In this document: piece after piece, positions 35,498 to 46,700 of the stretch
Layout of the letters: every line of letters begins with the position of its first letter
Position numbering within the stretch: the first letter of the stretch is position 1
DNA from: Ophiura sarsii
Taxonomy: Eukaryota > Echinodermata > Ophiuroidea > Amphilepidida > Ophiuridae
DNA: 64,000 nt
NCBI GenBank assembly: GCA_035610835.1
Contig: CM069443.1
Span: 57,181,266 to 57,245,265 of the forward strand
Direction of reading: 5' to 3'
Program-made: the position numbers and the translations under genes
Notes under the pieces: generated by a model
Databases searched by the model: none
Told to the model about the DNA's origin: nothing
Seen by the model: the letters and a program-made list of their open reading frames with translations, nothing else

Positions 35498-38400
35498 ATG
35501 GCCATTAACATGTTCAGTTTTATACTAAGACTGTCCGTCATTACACTCTCAGTGGTCCAGAACGGACAAGTAACTGCCGTAGCAACCCAAATATCTGTGA
35601 AGCCACTGTGGGATATCGGTGACAATGGAACTCAACCATGCCATATTGAAGAAAGAAATACCAGTCTAGGAGGGATTGCCATACATGGAAGTGCACATCA
35701 CACCTGCAGTGTACAAGTCAATGTATCACTAGGGTCTCACACACGTGTAAAAGTAATAGAAACCGGAATTGCCAAGGAACCGGCTTTTCTTTATATTGAA
35801 AGAGAAGGCGAATTGGTTAACTGTCAAAATAAGTATGTGGTTTATAATTTGGGTCAATCCGAACTGTGCGAAGCTGTTCTTCGTCAGAGAGGTATCCGCA
35901 TTAATCTGCAAGGTAATGCAAGTATCTTAGTCAACGGGATATTATCATTAGATTCACTAACTGCATGTCCAGAATCTAATGATAATATCTTGCTTAGTAC
36001 AGATGTAAGTGAGACACCGGTATGCAGAAATGTCAAGGGATATAATATCCAAGTTACATGTGATCTAGACAATGGCGATACATGTAGACTGGAATTTCCA
36101 CCAAATTGCTACGTCACATTAGGTCACCGGAACGCAAAATTTCAATGTAATAAGAACGGGTTGATTGAAAATAAAACGGCAATGTTAGTTTACACGATTG
36201 AAACAACAAATTTAGATCTCAGTAAAAGTAATCTAGTAGACATTGAAGATGATTCATTTATCTCTTTGAAGTTTTTGCAAGTTCTTCATTTGGAGACAAA
36301 TCTCTTGCTAACCTTGAATACGCGTGTATTTGTTGGATTACGTGCACTTACTAAGCTTCTACTGTATGGGAATCGATTAGATGAACTGCAAGAGGGATTA
36401 TTTCAAGATTTAGGAAGGCTAACCCGCCTGGATCTGGATGATAACGATTTGTCCAAATTGCCAGTAGGGTTGTTTAAAGGATTAGTAAACTTGAATACAC
36501 TGTACTTGTATGATAACGATTTGACCAAATTGCCAGTAGAATTGTTTAAAGGATTAATAAACTTGAATATAGTGTACTTGCGTAATAACCAATTAATAAC
36601 CTTGAATGAAAGTACATTTCAGGGATTGCTTAAGCTGACCCTTCTTTCTCTAGATGGTAATAGATTGATAACACTGCCAGTAGGGTTGTTTAAAGGATTA
36701 GTAAACTTGAATACACTGTACTTGTATGATAACGATTTGACCAAATTGCCAGTAGGATTGTTTAAAGGATTAATCAACTTGAATACACTGTACTTGAATA
36801 ACAACCAATTGATCAACTTGAATGAAAGTATATTTCAGGGATTGAGTGGGCTACTATATCTGTCTCTGCGTGGTATAAGATTGATAACACTGCCAGTAGG
36901 ATTGTTTAAAGGATTAGTAAACTTGAATACACTGTACTTGTATGATAACGATTTGACCAAATTGCCAGTAGGATTGTTTAAAGGATTAATCAACTTGAAT
37001 ACACTGTACTTGAATAACAACCAATTAATAACCTTGAATAAAAGTACATTTCTGGAATTGAGTGAGCTCGTATTACTGAATCTTGATGATAACAAATTGA
37101 CAACATTACCGGAAGGTGTGTTTAGGGTCTTGGAAAACTTGGAAAAACTGTACCTGAGTGATAACCAATTGATCAACTTGAATGAAAGTACATTTCAGGG
37201 ATTGCTTAAGCTGACCGTTCTTTATCTATATGGTAATAGATTGATAACATTGCCATATGGGTTATTTAATGGATTAATAAACTTGAATGAACGTTCATTT
37301 CAGGGATTGAGTGGGCTACTATATCTGTCTCTGCGTGGTAATAGATTGATAACACTGCCAGTAGGGTTGTTTAATGGATTAGTAAACTTAAATACACTGG
37401 ACTTATCTAACAACCCATTAATAAACTTGAATGAAAGTACATTTCGGGGATTGAGTGAGCTAGTATATCTGAGTCTTCGTGATAACAAATTGACAACATT
37501 ACCGGAAGGTATATTTAGGGGTTTGGAAAACTTGAATGAATTGCACCTGGATGATAACCAATTGATCACCTTGAATGAAAGTATATTTCAGGGATTGCTT
37601 AAGCTGACCATTCTTTCTCTAGATGGTAATGGATTGATAACTTTGCCATATGGGTTATTTAATGGATTAATAAACTTGTATAAAATGTCGTTGCATAATA
37701 ACCGATTGAACGAATTGAATGAACGTACATTTCAGGGATTGAGTGGGCTACTATATCTGTCTCTGCGTGGTAATAGATTGATAACACTGCCAGTAGGATT
37801 GTTTAATGGATTAGTAAACTTGAATACACTGATCTTATCTAACAACCCATTAATAAACTTGAATGAAAGTACATTTCGGGGATTGAGTGAGCTAGTATAT
37901 CTGAGTCTTCGTGATAACAAATTGACAACATTACCGGAAGGTATATTTAGGGGTTTGGAAAACTTGAATGAATTGCACCTGGATGATAACCAATTGATCA
38001 CCTTGAATGAAAGTACATTTCAGGGATTGCTTAATCTGGCCTGTCTTGTTCTAGAAGGTAATAGATTGATAACACTCTCTGGTGGTTTGTTTAGGGGATT
38101 GGAAAGCGTAAATACGTTGTGGCTGGCTAATAACGATTTAACAACACTGCCCGATGGATTGTTTTTGGGATTAGACAATTTGAATACTTTGCACCTGAAT
38201 GAAAATAACTTGATAACACTCCCTGTTGGATTGTTCAGTGGATTGATTAACTTGATTAAATTGAACCTAGAAGGAAATGAATTGATAACATTGAATGAAA
38301 GTGCATTTCAGGGATTGATTATGCTAACATGCCTAGGTCTTCATGATAATAATTTGACAGTACTGCCGGATGGAATGTTTAGGGGATTAGATAGTTTGAA

Positions 38401-39910
38401 GGGACTTTATTTGTATGAAAACGAACTGCGTACACTGGACTATTCTCTGTTCAATGACTTGACTTATCTAGGAATCCTTGATATTCAAAGCAATAAGTTG
38501 ACAACGTTTCCTGATGGCATTTTTTCTGGGTTACACAATCTGGAATATCTCCTTTTAAGAAATAACCAATTAGAGTGGTTAGGTGTAAATGCTTTACAAG
38601 GGTTATATAATCTGCACGGTCTATTTTTACAAAATAATAAATTAGTGAAGCTTGAATCCGACATATTCAAAGACACAACCAATATCACTGTGATTGTTTT
38701 ATCTCATAATAGGTTGAAACAATGTCCTGACATCAAACACTTGAATCGCTTAAATGATGTGAACCTGATGAATAACCCATTGACACATATAAACCAAGAT
38801 ACATTTTCTGCTCTCTCTAGAAATTCAAAATTGAGTGTAAGTCAACATGAGATATGTAATTGCTATGTACCGAATGGTGTGAAATGTAGTGCGGCAGATA
38901 ACCGGTCACCGTATCTCACATGTGATAGGTTGTTATCAGACAGAACATTAGTTGCCATGATTTGGGTAATTGGTATAAATGCGCTTTTTGGAAATTTATT
39001 TGTGTTAATATGGAGAATGACGAAAACGAAGAAATATAAAGTTCAGGATTTATTACTAAGTAATCTGGCCATGGCCGATTCACTGATGGGGATATACATG
39101 ATAATCGTTGCACTTGCTGATATATACTTTGGGGAAAACTTTCCAATGCAATCTGAAACTTGGAGATCTGGTATTACCTGCAGAATATCAGGAAGTCTAT
39201 CAATAATATCATCAGAGGCCTCGGTACTGTTTGTTACTCTAATAAGTTTTGATAGATTCATTAATATAAGATTCGCCTTCAGTGATTACAAAATGGGTAA
39301 ACGATCAACAATTCTGGCTGCTATATTGGTATGGATTTGTTGTATAGCGTTTGGTGTTATTCCATCAGTTTTAAGTGGAAGAAATTTCAAGTTTTATGAT
39401 AATTCACATGTGTGTGTAGGCCTGCCATTAGCTTTGACACAGACATTCTCGACTGAGAAAAACATCTCAAAAATTAATCCACTAAACGATTTATTTTTTT
39501 ATAAGCAGGATATTTATACCACATTTCCAACAGGATCTGTCAATGGTTTATACTATTCATCATCACTTTTCATTGGTTTCAATTGTCTCTGTTTCTTGAT
39601 TATACTTCTATGTTATATTGAGATAGTAAGGACCGTGATAAAGTCATCAGATCAATCTGGACGTACTCCCGATATGAGAAGGCAAATCAGACTTACATTT
39701 AAAGTAGCTGCGATAGTGGCCACCGACTTTATCTGTTGGTCTCCATTAGTAATCCTTGGCATTTTAGTACAAGCCAGGGTCATTACACTGCCCCCGTCAG
39801 TGTATGCCTGGTCCATAACCTTTGTGTTACCTTTGAATTCTGCAATTAATCCATATCTGTACACTATCGCAGAAATCGTGTCAAATTATCGAAAGAAAAG
39901 CACAAACTAG
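35498..39910 (+). CDS. leucine-rich-repeat GPCR, relaxin-receptor/LGR-like, single exon
   Basis: The 1470-residue product should sit in the plasma membrane and signal through G proteins on binding an extracellular ligand. ATG at 35498 was chosen over the in-frame TTG at 35492 because it has A at -3 and G at +4 and opens a signal peptide (MAINMFSFILRL..). Residues about 40-225 hold ten cysteines (48, 70, 109, 124, 157, 176, 188, 196, 204, 217), the first four spaced like a CUB domain. About 36 LRRs of 24 residues follow (about 237-1109), then a cysteine hinge (CNCYVPNGVKC). Seven helices start near 1151. The family motifs NLAMADSLMGIY, SFDRF (in place of DRY, R1251 area), CWSP and NPYLY (1451-1455) match RXFP/LGR receptors. 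No LDLa module is visible, unlike vertebrate RXFP1/2. The C-terminal tail is very short. Being intronless suggests origin by retroposition or membership of an expanded intronless family. Ligand unknown. Confidence 0.93.
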   Translation: MAINMFSFILRLSVITLSVVQNGQVTAVATQISVKPLWDIGDNGTQPCHIEERNTSLGGIAIHGSAHHTCSVQVNVSLGSHTRVKVIETGIAKEPAFLYIEREGELVNCQNKYVVYNLGQSELCEAVLRQRGIRINLQGNASILVNGILSLDSLTACPESNDNILLSTDVSETPVCRNVKGYNIQVTCDLDNGDTCRLEFPPNCYVTLGHRNAKFQCNKNGLIENKTAMLVYTIETTNLDLSKSNLVDIEDDSFISLKFLQVLHLETNLLLTLNTRVFVGLRALTKLLLYGNRLDELQEGLFQDLGRLTRLDLDDNDLSKLPVGLFKGLVNLNTLYLYDNDLTKLPVELFKGLINLNIVYLRNNQLITLNESTFQGLLKLTLLSLDGNRLITLPVGLFKGLVNLNTLYLYDNDLTKLPVGLFKGLINLNTLYLNNNQLINLNESIFQGLSGLLYLSLRGIRLITLPVGLFKGLVNLNTLYLYDNDLTKLPVGLFKGLINLNTLYLNNNQLITLNKSTFLELSELVLLNLDDNKLTTLPEGVFRVLENLEKLYLSDNQLINLNESTFQGLLKLTVLYLYGNRLITLPYGLFNGLINLNERSFQGLSGLLYLSLRGNRLITLPVGLFNGLVNLNTLDLSNNPLINLNESTFRGLSELVYLSLRDNKLTTLPEGIFRGLENLNELHLDDNQLITLNESIFQGLLKLTILSLDGNGLITLPYGLFNGLINLYKMSLHNNRLNELNERTFQGLSGLLYLSLRGNRLITLPVGLFNGLVNLNTLILSNNPLINLNESTFRGLSELVYLSLRDNKLTTLPEGIFRGLENLNELHLDDNQLITLNESTFQGLLNLACLVLEGNRLITLSGGLFRGLESVNTLWLANNDLTTLPDGLFLGLDNLNTLHLNENNLITLPVGLFSGLINLIKLNLEGNELITLNESAFQGLIMLTCLGLHDNNLTVLPDGMFRGLDSLKGLYLYENELRTLDYSLFNDLTYLGILDIQSNKLTTFPDGIFSGLHNLEYLLLRNNQLEWLGVNALQGLYNLHGLFLQNNKLVKLESDIFKDTTNITVIVLSHNRLKQCPDIKHLNRLNDVNLMNNPLTHINQDTFSALSRNSKLSVSQHEICNCYVPNGVKCSAADNRSPYLTCDRLLSDRTLVAMIWVIGINALFGNLFVLIWRMTKTKKYKVQDLLLSNLAMADSLMGIYMIIVALADIYFGENFPMQSETWRSGITCRISGSLSIISSEASVLFVTLISFDRFINIRFAFSDYKMGKRSTILAAILVWICCIAFGVIPSVLSGRNFKFYDNSHVCVGLPLALTQTFSTEKNISKINPLNDLFFYKQDIYTTFPTGSVNGLYYSSSLFIGFNCLCFLIILLCYIEIVRTVIKSSDQSGRTPDMRRQIRLTFKVAAIVATDFICWSPLVILGILVQARVITLPPSVYAWSITFVLPLNSAINPYLYTIAEIVSNYRKKSTN
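36676..38034 (+). repeat. higher-order LRR duplications inside the receptor gene
   Basis: Within the LRR region, blocks recur nearly unchanged at 216 bp (three LRRs; about 36676 and 36892) and 432 bp (six LRRs; 37297-37569 and 37729-38001). One repeat lacks 39 bp (near 37280), removing 13 residues in frame relative to its paralogous block (37670-37725). Unit sizes are multiples of 72 bp, so the frame is kept. Confidence 0.85.
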
Positions 39911-41530
39911 GTATAGTTTCACAAAGAATTAGTTACATTTGTTTCTTCTCTTTCCTACTTATTTGAACTATGAGTGTAACTATATTTGTTAATATTTATT
40001 CCCAACACTGGGTAATATCTGATCTTTCTTGGCAAATGAAAAGTGCATGAAAATATAGTTAAAAACATTCAATTAATACTCTTTATCCAACATTCCGCAC
40101 TGTTCAGGTCGTACAGAACACCTATAGGATTGTAGAACTTAAACCTAATATAGATGCTCCCATGTTAGATGCCTCTGTAGCGTTGTTTGTTTATAGGAGC
40201 GTTGTTAGTGATGCAAACCTTAGAATCCGGACAGAAGCACATGATAATGGTATATCCTGGGTGTAAGACTTTCATAAATTAGACTAGTGTAAAGACCCCA
40301 TAACGGAATAAAGCTGTAATCCTTTAATCTGTCAAAAGAGGATTTTGTGCTATATAGGTTAATTATGTGCTGTCTACACCAAGGATAAAACTGATATTTC
40401 TGCACTGGCCTACTCTAGGGAAAGATAAAAGATTTCATCATTCTATTCTAGTCTACCCAGGGCACTAAGTGAACATTTCCCATCGTTTACAGTCCCACAG
40501 GATTCCCTATTGCTTTTATGTGATTAAAAGGACAAGTTCATGTTAATTTTGTTCACCTTTAGAGCAAACTCATGGTACATTAAAATCATTGTTTTTATTG
40601 AAGATCAGGATGTCTTCTGCTTAGAAACAATCACGTTTGTGGGGATTGACTTGCAATATTTTCCTCTACGGCCCAATGATGATATCTAGCTTAGGTAAGA
40701 CAGGCTGCCTAGATTCTAAGATCAAGCATTTGAGGTCTAAATCGGAGGATACAGTGAAATCGTGTTAAATAATACCAGTCAAGAAGCTAGAGATTTTGCG
40801 CCTAATGTGGAGAAAATAACCTACAAATGCCAAATTATCAAACATTGAGATACATTTACAGCACTTTATACCTTTTCTAGGACGTTAAATTATCTTATAA
40901 TTTCAAACAATACCGGGTATTGCCAGAATGGAAAAATATCTAATGGTGTGCATTCTTAGGCTTTAGAGGCAAATCTTCGTTTGATTAGCTTAAATGATGT
41001 CATTGGAACTGAATGTAGATATTTCATTATGTTTGGATGCACAATGTCTCTGAATCTAAAATAATATTGGGCTGTAGATCTTGAATAAAATAGTAATTTA
41101 GCACATATCCAGGCACCTTCTGTGTAGGAATGAGTTCATAATTGGTTTACAACAGCCTCGGTGAAAAATCAATAATTATGCACATGCCCGAAATAATCCG
41201 AAATTCCCGAGGGCCGGGATCAGGCTTGTGGTCTGTGCTGTTGACCTGATTACAGGACCAATCATGGTCATGTGAAAGCTGAGGGCCCTCATTAAAACTT
41301 AATGGACCGGGCAAATGTAGAGGTCATTTGACTGCGATCCATATTTAATTCGGGCTATTTGTAAATGTACCATTTCACGATATAATATGGTCCGTATTCT
41401 CGTACGTATAAACGCGGTTTTAAGCGGTTAACTTTATTTTAAACACATGGTTTAACTAGTCGTAATTATCGCCATTTCTATGATAACCCGTAGCTGATTA
41501 TTGAATAGGCTAACACCGTGTTTAATACCA
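39911..41530. other. 3' flank of the receptor gene, no further gene
   Basis: Unique-looking sequence with probable 3' UTR at its start. No other coding sequence or repeat is recognised. Confidence 0.5.
40307..40312 (+). terminator. candidate polyadenylation signal AATAAA
   Basis: An AATAAA hexamer about 400 bp after the receptor stop codon, on the coding strand. It is the first clear one downstream, but the hexamer is common in AT-rich DNA. Confidence 0.4.
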
Positions 41531-41750
41531 CACACAGAAAACACTATGTAAAAAAATTACACAAATTATGTAAAAAATACACAATCTGTGTAAAAATAGA
41601 ACTCCATAATACTATGTGAACAGTTGTGTTAAGCTTTTGCATAGGAATTTACACAAGCTTGGGTATATATTACATGTTTTATGTAAACTCTTACATAATA
41701 TTTATGGAGTTCTATATTTACACAATTTTTTACATAGTGTTTTCTGTGTG
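41531..41750. mobile_element. palindromic MITE, CACACAGAAAACACTATG ends
   Basis: CACACAGAAAACACTATGTA at the left is mirrored by TACATAGTGTTTTCTGTGTG at the right. TAGAACTCCATAATA and TATTTATGGAGTTCTA mirror each other inside. The interior is rich in TTACACAA. 220 bp, no coding capacity. Confidence 0.8.
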
Positions 41751-42491
41751 CATATGGGTCATATTCTCATATTTTATCTAAAAACCGTAACTAACTTAAC
41801 TCGTGTCTACACGTAGGCGCGATCTTTGCGAACTCGTCCTCCAGAGTGGTCGTGCGTTCGATGTATACAGGTATTCATTTTAATACCATTTATTGTGGCC
41901 CAGTGGGTTGCAATAGATATCGACCGAATTCCTCAAAATTCTCGTGTATTTTTTTAATAAGACAACACTCTCTGCAGTTCTTTAAATCAGCTTGCACTGA
42001 GCTCGTAGGTTTAGTTACACGCGCGTTAAATTACCCATACACTTGTTGTCGAGAATTGCGTTTAGTAAATCGACGTGTTTAAAGTCCGAGGTAATCCCGT
42101 GATTAGCCTTAACGCTCATAACATGTGAAGTTGTAGTTGTAGATTAAGATTATGATGTGTTCTAATGTATATTTTCAATTGTCGCCATTATGTATATTTC
42201 TCTGCTAGATATTGCATTATGCAACTTTGCAGAGTATATGTTATAGATATAGATAGAAACCGTACGAGAATACGGGCCACTATTTTTACGGTAAACAGAT
42301 TTGTAAAACGAAATGAATTTTCAAAAGAATAGGGTGCACTGAAACGGTGTTAATTAGAATAATTAGAACTACATTAGAACTTAATTATATGATATAATCA
42401 TGATAATAGAAATGTTTGTTTTTCACAATTAGCCCATTTCTTATTTCTCACGATACATAAATATTACACTATTTTGTGTTGTATTGATGTG
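41751..42491. other. gene-free interval, no recognisable feature
   Basis: Short frames at 41846-42082 match nothing I know. AT-rich unique-looking sequence. Confidence 0.5.
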
Positions 42492-42493
42492 TA

Positions 42494-43008
42494 CAACGTG
42501 TCCCAGCATGATTTATATCGGGATAGGTGCATTTATTTAGCTATGAACACCATTGTAAATGATTATGATTATATCATCTACATATAGTTAGTTTTCTTAG
42601 GAATTTTAAAGATTGGACGTTTCTAACAGAAATTATGGACTCTTTTGTAAAAATGGTAGTTTGCCCAAAATTACCTGTTTAAAACTCATAAAATCATTGC
42701 CCATGTCCGGCATAAAACTAAATTAAAAATGGTATGCAGGTAATGAGCTGTGTCCGCCTTTGATTTCCAATACAAAATTAATATATATCAACTGTTGGTG
42801 ATGTTTAATGAATCAATATCTAAAATGGTGTGAGGGAATTGTTCTGCTTGAGTGATTTATATCATACTTCTTAAGCGGTTGTTTTGAATTTTTGTGTGAG
42901 TTTGTCAATTGAAATACACTGAAAGTCTAAAAAGGCATTTGACTTGGTCTGCAATGTTGTTTATACATTTTTTTCTTCAAACACGGTATAAATCATTCTG
43001 GCACCCTG
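42494..43008. mobile_element. diverged mariner-type MITE, second related copy
   Basis: It ends GGCACCCTG followed by TA; TA also precedes the left end (42492-42493). Internal blocks match the element at 15680-16180 in order, e.g. GGTGCATTTATTTAGCTATG, ATTATGGACTCTTTTGTAA and GGTGTGAGGGAATTGTTC. Confidence 0.6.
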
Positions 43009-43070
43009 TATTTTAATGACGTTATGGTATGATTGATGTGTTCCTTAAAATACCGTTCTACATAGGTGGT

Positions 43071-43122
43071 GGCGCTGTTATGTTTTGGAATGAGTACCGT
43101 TTTAGAATGGTCTGCGCATGTG
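43071..43122 (+). repeat. head sequence of a repeat-bearing element
   Basis: GGCGCTGTTATGTTTTGGAA, then TGAGTACCGTTTTAGAA and GGTCTGCGCATG, recurs almost exactly on the opposite strand at 59875-59924. In both places relatives of the 215 bp satellite lie on the inner side. It shares TTTTGGAATGAG and ACCGTTTT with the satellite hairpin. Confidence 0.7.
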
Positions 43123-43758
43123 CTGAAACAAATTAACCTACGTCATCAAAAATTCAACTTACGGCAGCAATACGTGTTCATTTGTGTGTTTGTGTGTAGG
43201 CCTACGGGCTGTCAATGTAGCATAGCGCGATCGCCATGCACAAAGGCGCACCACACCAAATATCTTTCTCATTGAAATACGTGTGAAAGTGCCATATTTC
43301 AAGACACCTTTTCTACCCTCCGGTTACATTTATTGCATACTTGTCACCTATGACCATTTTCAGTAACATCTCAACTTTAATTTAAGCCTTGTTTCATGGG
43401 GGGTTATTAAGCTAAATTTTCCGCTACGGACCTGCACACAGCGCCCTCACTTTTTCACGTTTTCTGGCATGCCTGTTCACCATTTAGGGAGGTGCTTACG
43501 CCCTGGGCACTATTTAGGTCGATAAATTAAAAATATCGTATTTTATCATTGTAGGTGCAACGGATAGGATAGGTCATAGGTCCCACTCGTTCATTTAAAT
43601 ACAAATATACCATCCCCGGAGAAACAAATTGCCCGAAACCTCACATTTACAAGCCTAGTCTTCGTGCTTTTCACAAGAGAGCACCAAACCAAATCAATGC
43701 GCAATTCGTGTAATCCTGTAGAAGTTCCGGAAAAGCCCATAGCACGAAGACTATAGGC
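43123..43758. other. interval between head sequence and satellite array
   Basis: No gene. An imperfect inverted repeat, AAGCCTAGTCTTCGTGC against GCACGAAGACTATAGGCTT (about 43652-43760), sits directly at the left edge of the satellite array. Confidence 0.5.
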
Positions 43759-46700
43759 TTTACATGTAATCTCTATGGGCTCATTCCAAAACGGTCAAAA
43801 AAGCACCGTTTTGGAATGAGGAACCCGGATAAATCCATACCATGCTTTTTAATATTTAAATTTGGCGGTCTACATGTTAGAGTGATATATAAAGAAGAGA
43901 TTTGTAAATGCAATTGACCTTTGAAATCGTTGATACGGTGGGGTATAGTTCGACTCCAAGTTCGACTCCAATTTTTACATGTAATCTCTATGGGCTCATT
44001 CCAAAACGGTCAAAAAAGCACCGTTTTGGAATGAGGAACCCGGATAAATCCATACCATGCTTTTTAATATTTAAATTTGGCGGTCTACATGTTAGAGTGA
44101 TATATAAAGAAGAGATTTGTAAATGCAATTGACCTTTGAAATCGTTGATACGGTGGGGTATAGTTCGACTCCAAGTTCGACTCCAATTTTTACATGTAAT
44201 CTCTATGGGCTCATTCCAAAACGGTCAAAAAAGCACCGTTTTGGAATGAGGAACCCGGATAAATCCATACCATGCTTTTTAATATTTAAATTTGGCGGTC
44301 TACATGTTAGAGTGATATATAAAGAAGAGATTTGTAAATGCAATTGACCTTTGAAATCGTTGATACGGTGGGGTATAGTTCGACTCCAAGTTCGACTCCA
44401 ATTTTTACATGTAATCTCTATGGGCTCATTCCAAAACGGTCAAAAAAGCACCGTTTTGGAATGAGGAACCCGGATAAATCCATACCATGCTTTTTAATAT
44501 TTAAATTTGGCGGTCTACATGTTAGAGTGATATATAAAGAAGAGATTTGTAAATGCAATTGACCTTTGAAATCGTTGATACGGTGGGGTATAGTTCGACT
44601 CCAAGTTCGACTCCAATTTTTACATGTAATCTCTATGGGCTCATTCCAAAACGGTCAAAAAAGCACCGTTTTGGAATGAGGAACCCGGATAAATCCATAC
44701 CATGCTTTTTAATATTTAAATTTGGCGGTCTACATGTTAGAGTGATATATAAAGAAGAGATTTGTAAATGCAATTGACCTTTGAAATCGTTGATACGGTG
44801 GGGTATAGTTCGACTCCAAGTTCGACTCCAATTTTTACATGTAATCTCTATGGGCTCATTCCAAAACGGTCAAAAAAGCACCGTTTTGGAATGAGGAACC
44901 CGGATAAATCCATACCATGCTTTTTAATATTTAAATTTGGCGGTCTACATGTTAGAGTGATATATAAAGAAGAGATTTGTAAATGCAATTGACCTTTGAA
45001 ATCGTTGATACGGTGGGGTATAGTTCGACTCCAAGTTCGACTCCAATTTTTACATGTAATCTCTATGGGCTCATTCCAAAACGGTCAAAAAAGCACCGTT
45101 TTGGAATGAGGAACCCGGATAAATCCATACCATGCTTTTTAATATTTAAATTTGGCGGTCTACATGTTAGAGTGATATATAAAGAAGAGATTTGTAAATG
45201 CAATTGACCTTTGAAATCGTTGATACGGTGGGGTATAGTTCGACTCCAAGTTCGACTCCAATTTTTACATGTAATCTCTATGGGCTCATTCCAAAACGGT
45301 CAAAAAAGCACCGTTTTGGAATGAGGAACCCGGATAAATCCATACCATGCTTTTTAATATTTAAATTTGGCGGTCTACATGTTAGAGTGATATATAAAGA
45401 AGAGATTTGTAAATGCAATTGACCTTTGAAATCGTTGATACGGTGGGGTATAGTTCGACTCCAAGTTCGACTCCAATTTTTACATGTAATCTCTATGGGC
45501 TCATTCCAAAACGGTCAAAAAAGCACCGTTTTGGAATGAGGAACCCGGATAAATCCATACCATGCTTTTTAATATTTAAATTTGGCGGTCTACATGTTAG
45601 AGTGATATATAAAGAAGAGATTTGTAAATGCAATTGACCTTTGAAATCGTTGATACGGTGGGGTATAGTTCGACTCCAAGTTCGACTCCAATTTTTACAT
45701 GTAATCTCTATGGGCTCATTCCAAAACGGTCAAAAAAGCACCGTTTTGGAATGAGGAACCCGGATAAATCCATACCATGCTTTTTAATATTTAAATTTGG
45801 CGGTCTACATGTTAGAGTGATATATAAAGAAGAGATTTGTAAATGCAATTGACCTTTGAAATCGTTGATACGGTGGGGTATAGTTCGACTCCAAGTTCGA
45901 CTCCAATTTTTACATGTAATCTCTATGGGCTCATTCCAAAACGGTCAAAAAAGCACCGTTTTGGAATGAGGAACCCGGATAAATCCATACCATGCTTTTT
46001 AATATTTAAATTTGGCGGTCTACATGTTAGAGTGATATATAAAGAAGAGATTTGTAAATGCAATTGACCTTTGAAATCGTTGATACGGTGGGGTATAGTT
46101 CGACTCCAAGTTCGACTCCAATTTTTACATGTAATCTCTATGGGCTCATTCCAAAACGGTCAAAAAAGCACCGTTTTGGAATGAGGAACCCGGATAAATC
46201 CATACCATGCTTTTTAATATTTAAATTTGGCGGTCTACATGTTAGAGTGATATATAAAGAAGAGATTTGTAAATGCAATTGACCTTTGAAATCGTTGATA
46301 CGGTGGGGTATAGTTCGACTCCAAGTTCGACTCCAATTTTTACATGTAATCTCTATGGGCTCATTCCAAAACGGTCAAAAAAGCACCGTTTTGGAATGAG
46401 GAACCCGGATAAATCCATACCATGCTTTTTAATATTTAAATTTGGCGGTCTACATGTTAGAGTGATATATAAAGAAGAGATTTGTAAATGCAATTGACCT
46501 TTGAAATCGTTGATACGGTGGGGTATAGTTCGACTCCAAGTTCGACTCCAATTTTTACATGTAATCTCTATGGGCTCATTCCAAAACGGTCAAAAAAGCA
46601 CCGTTTTGGAATGAGGAACCCGGATAAATCCATACCATGCTTTTTAATATTTAAATTTGGCGGTCTACATGTTAGAGTGATATATAAAGAAGAGATTTGT

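Noticed and set aside
36619..38001. Several minus-strand frames opposite the receptor gene
   Set aside because: Shadows created by the periodic LRR codons; they repeat with the LRR blocks.
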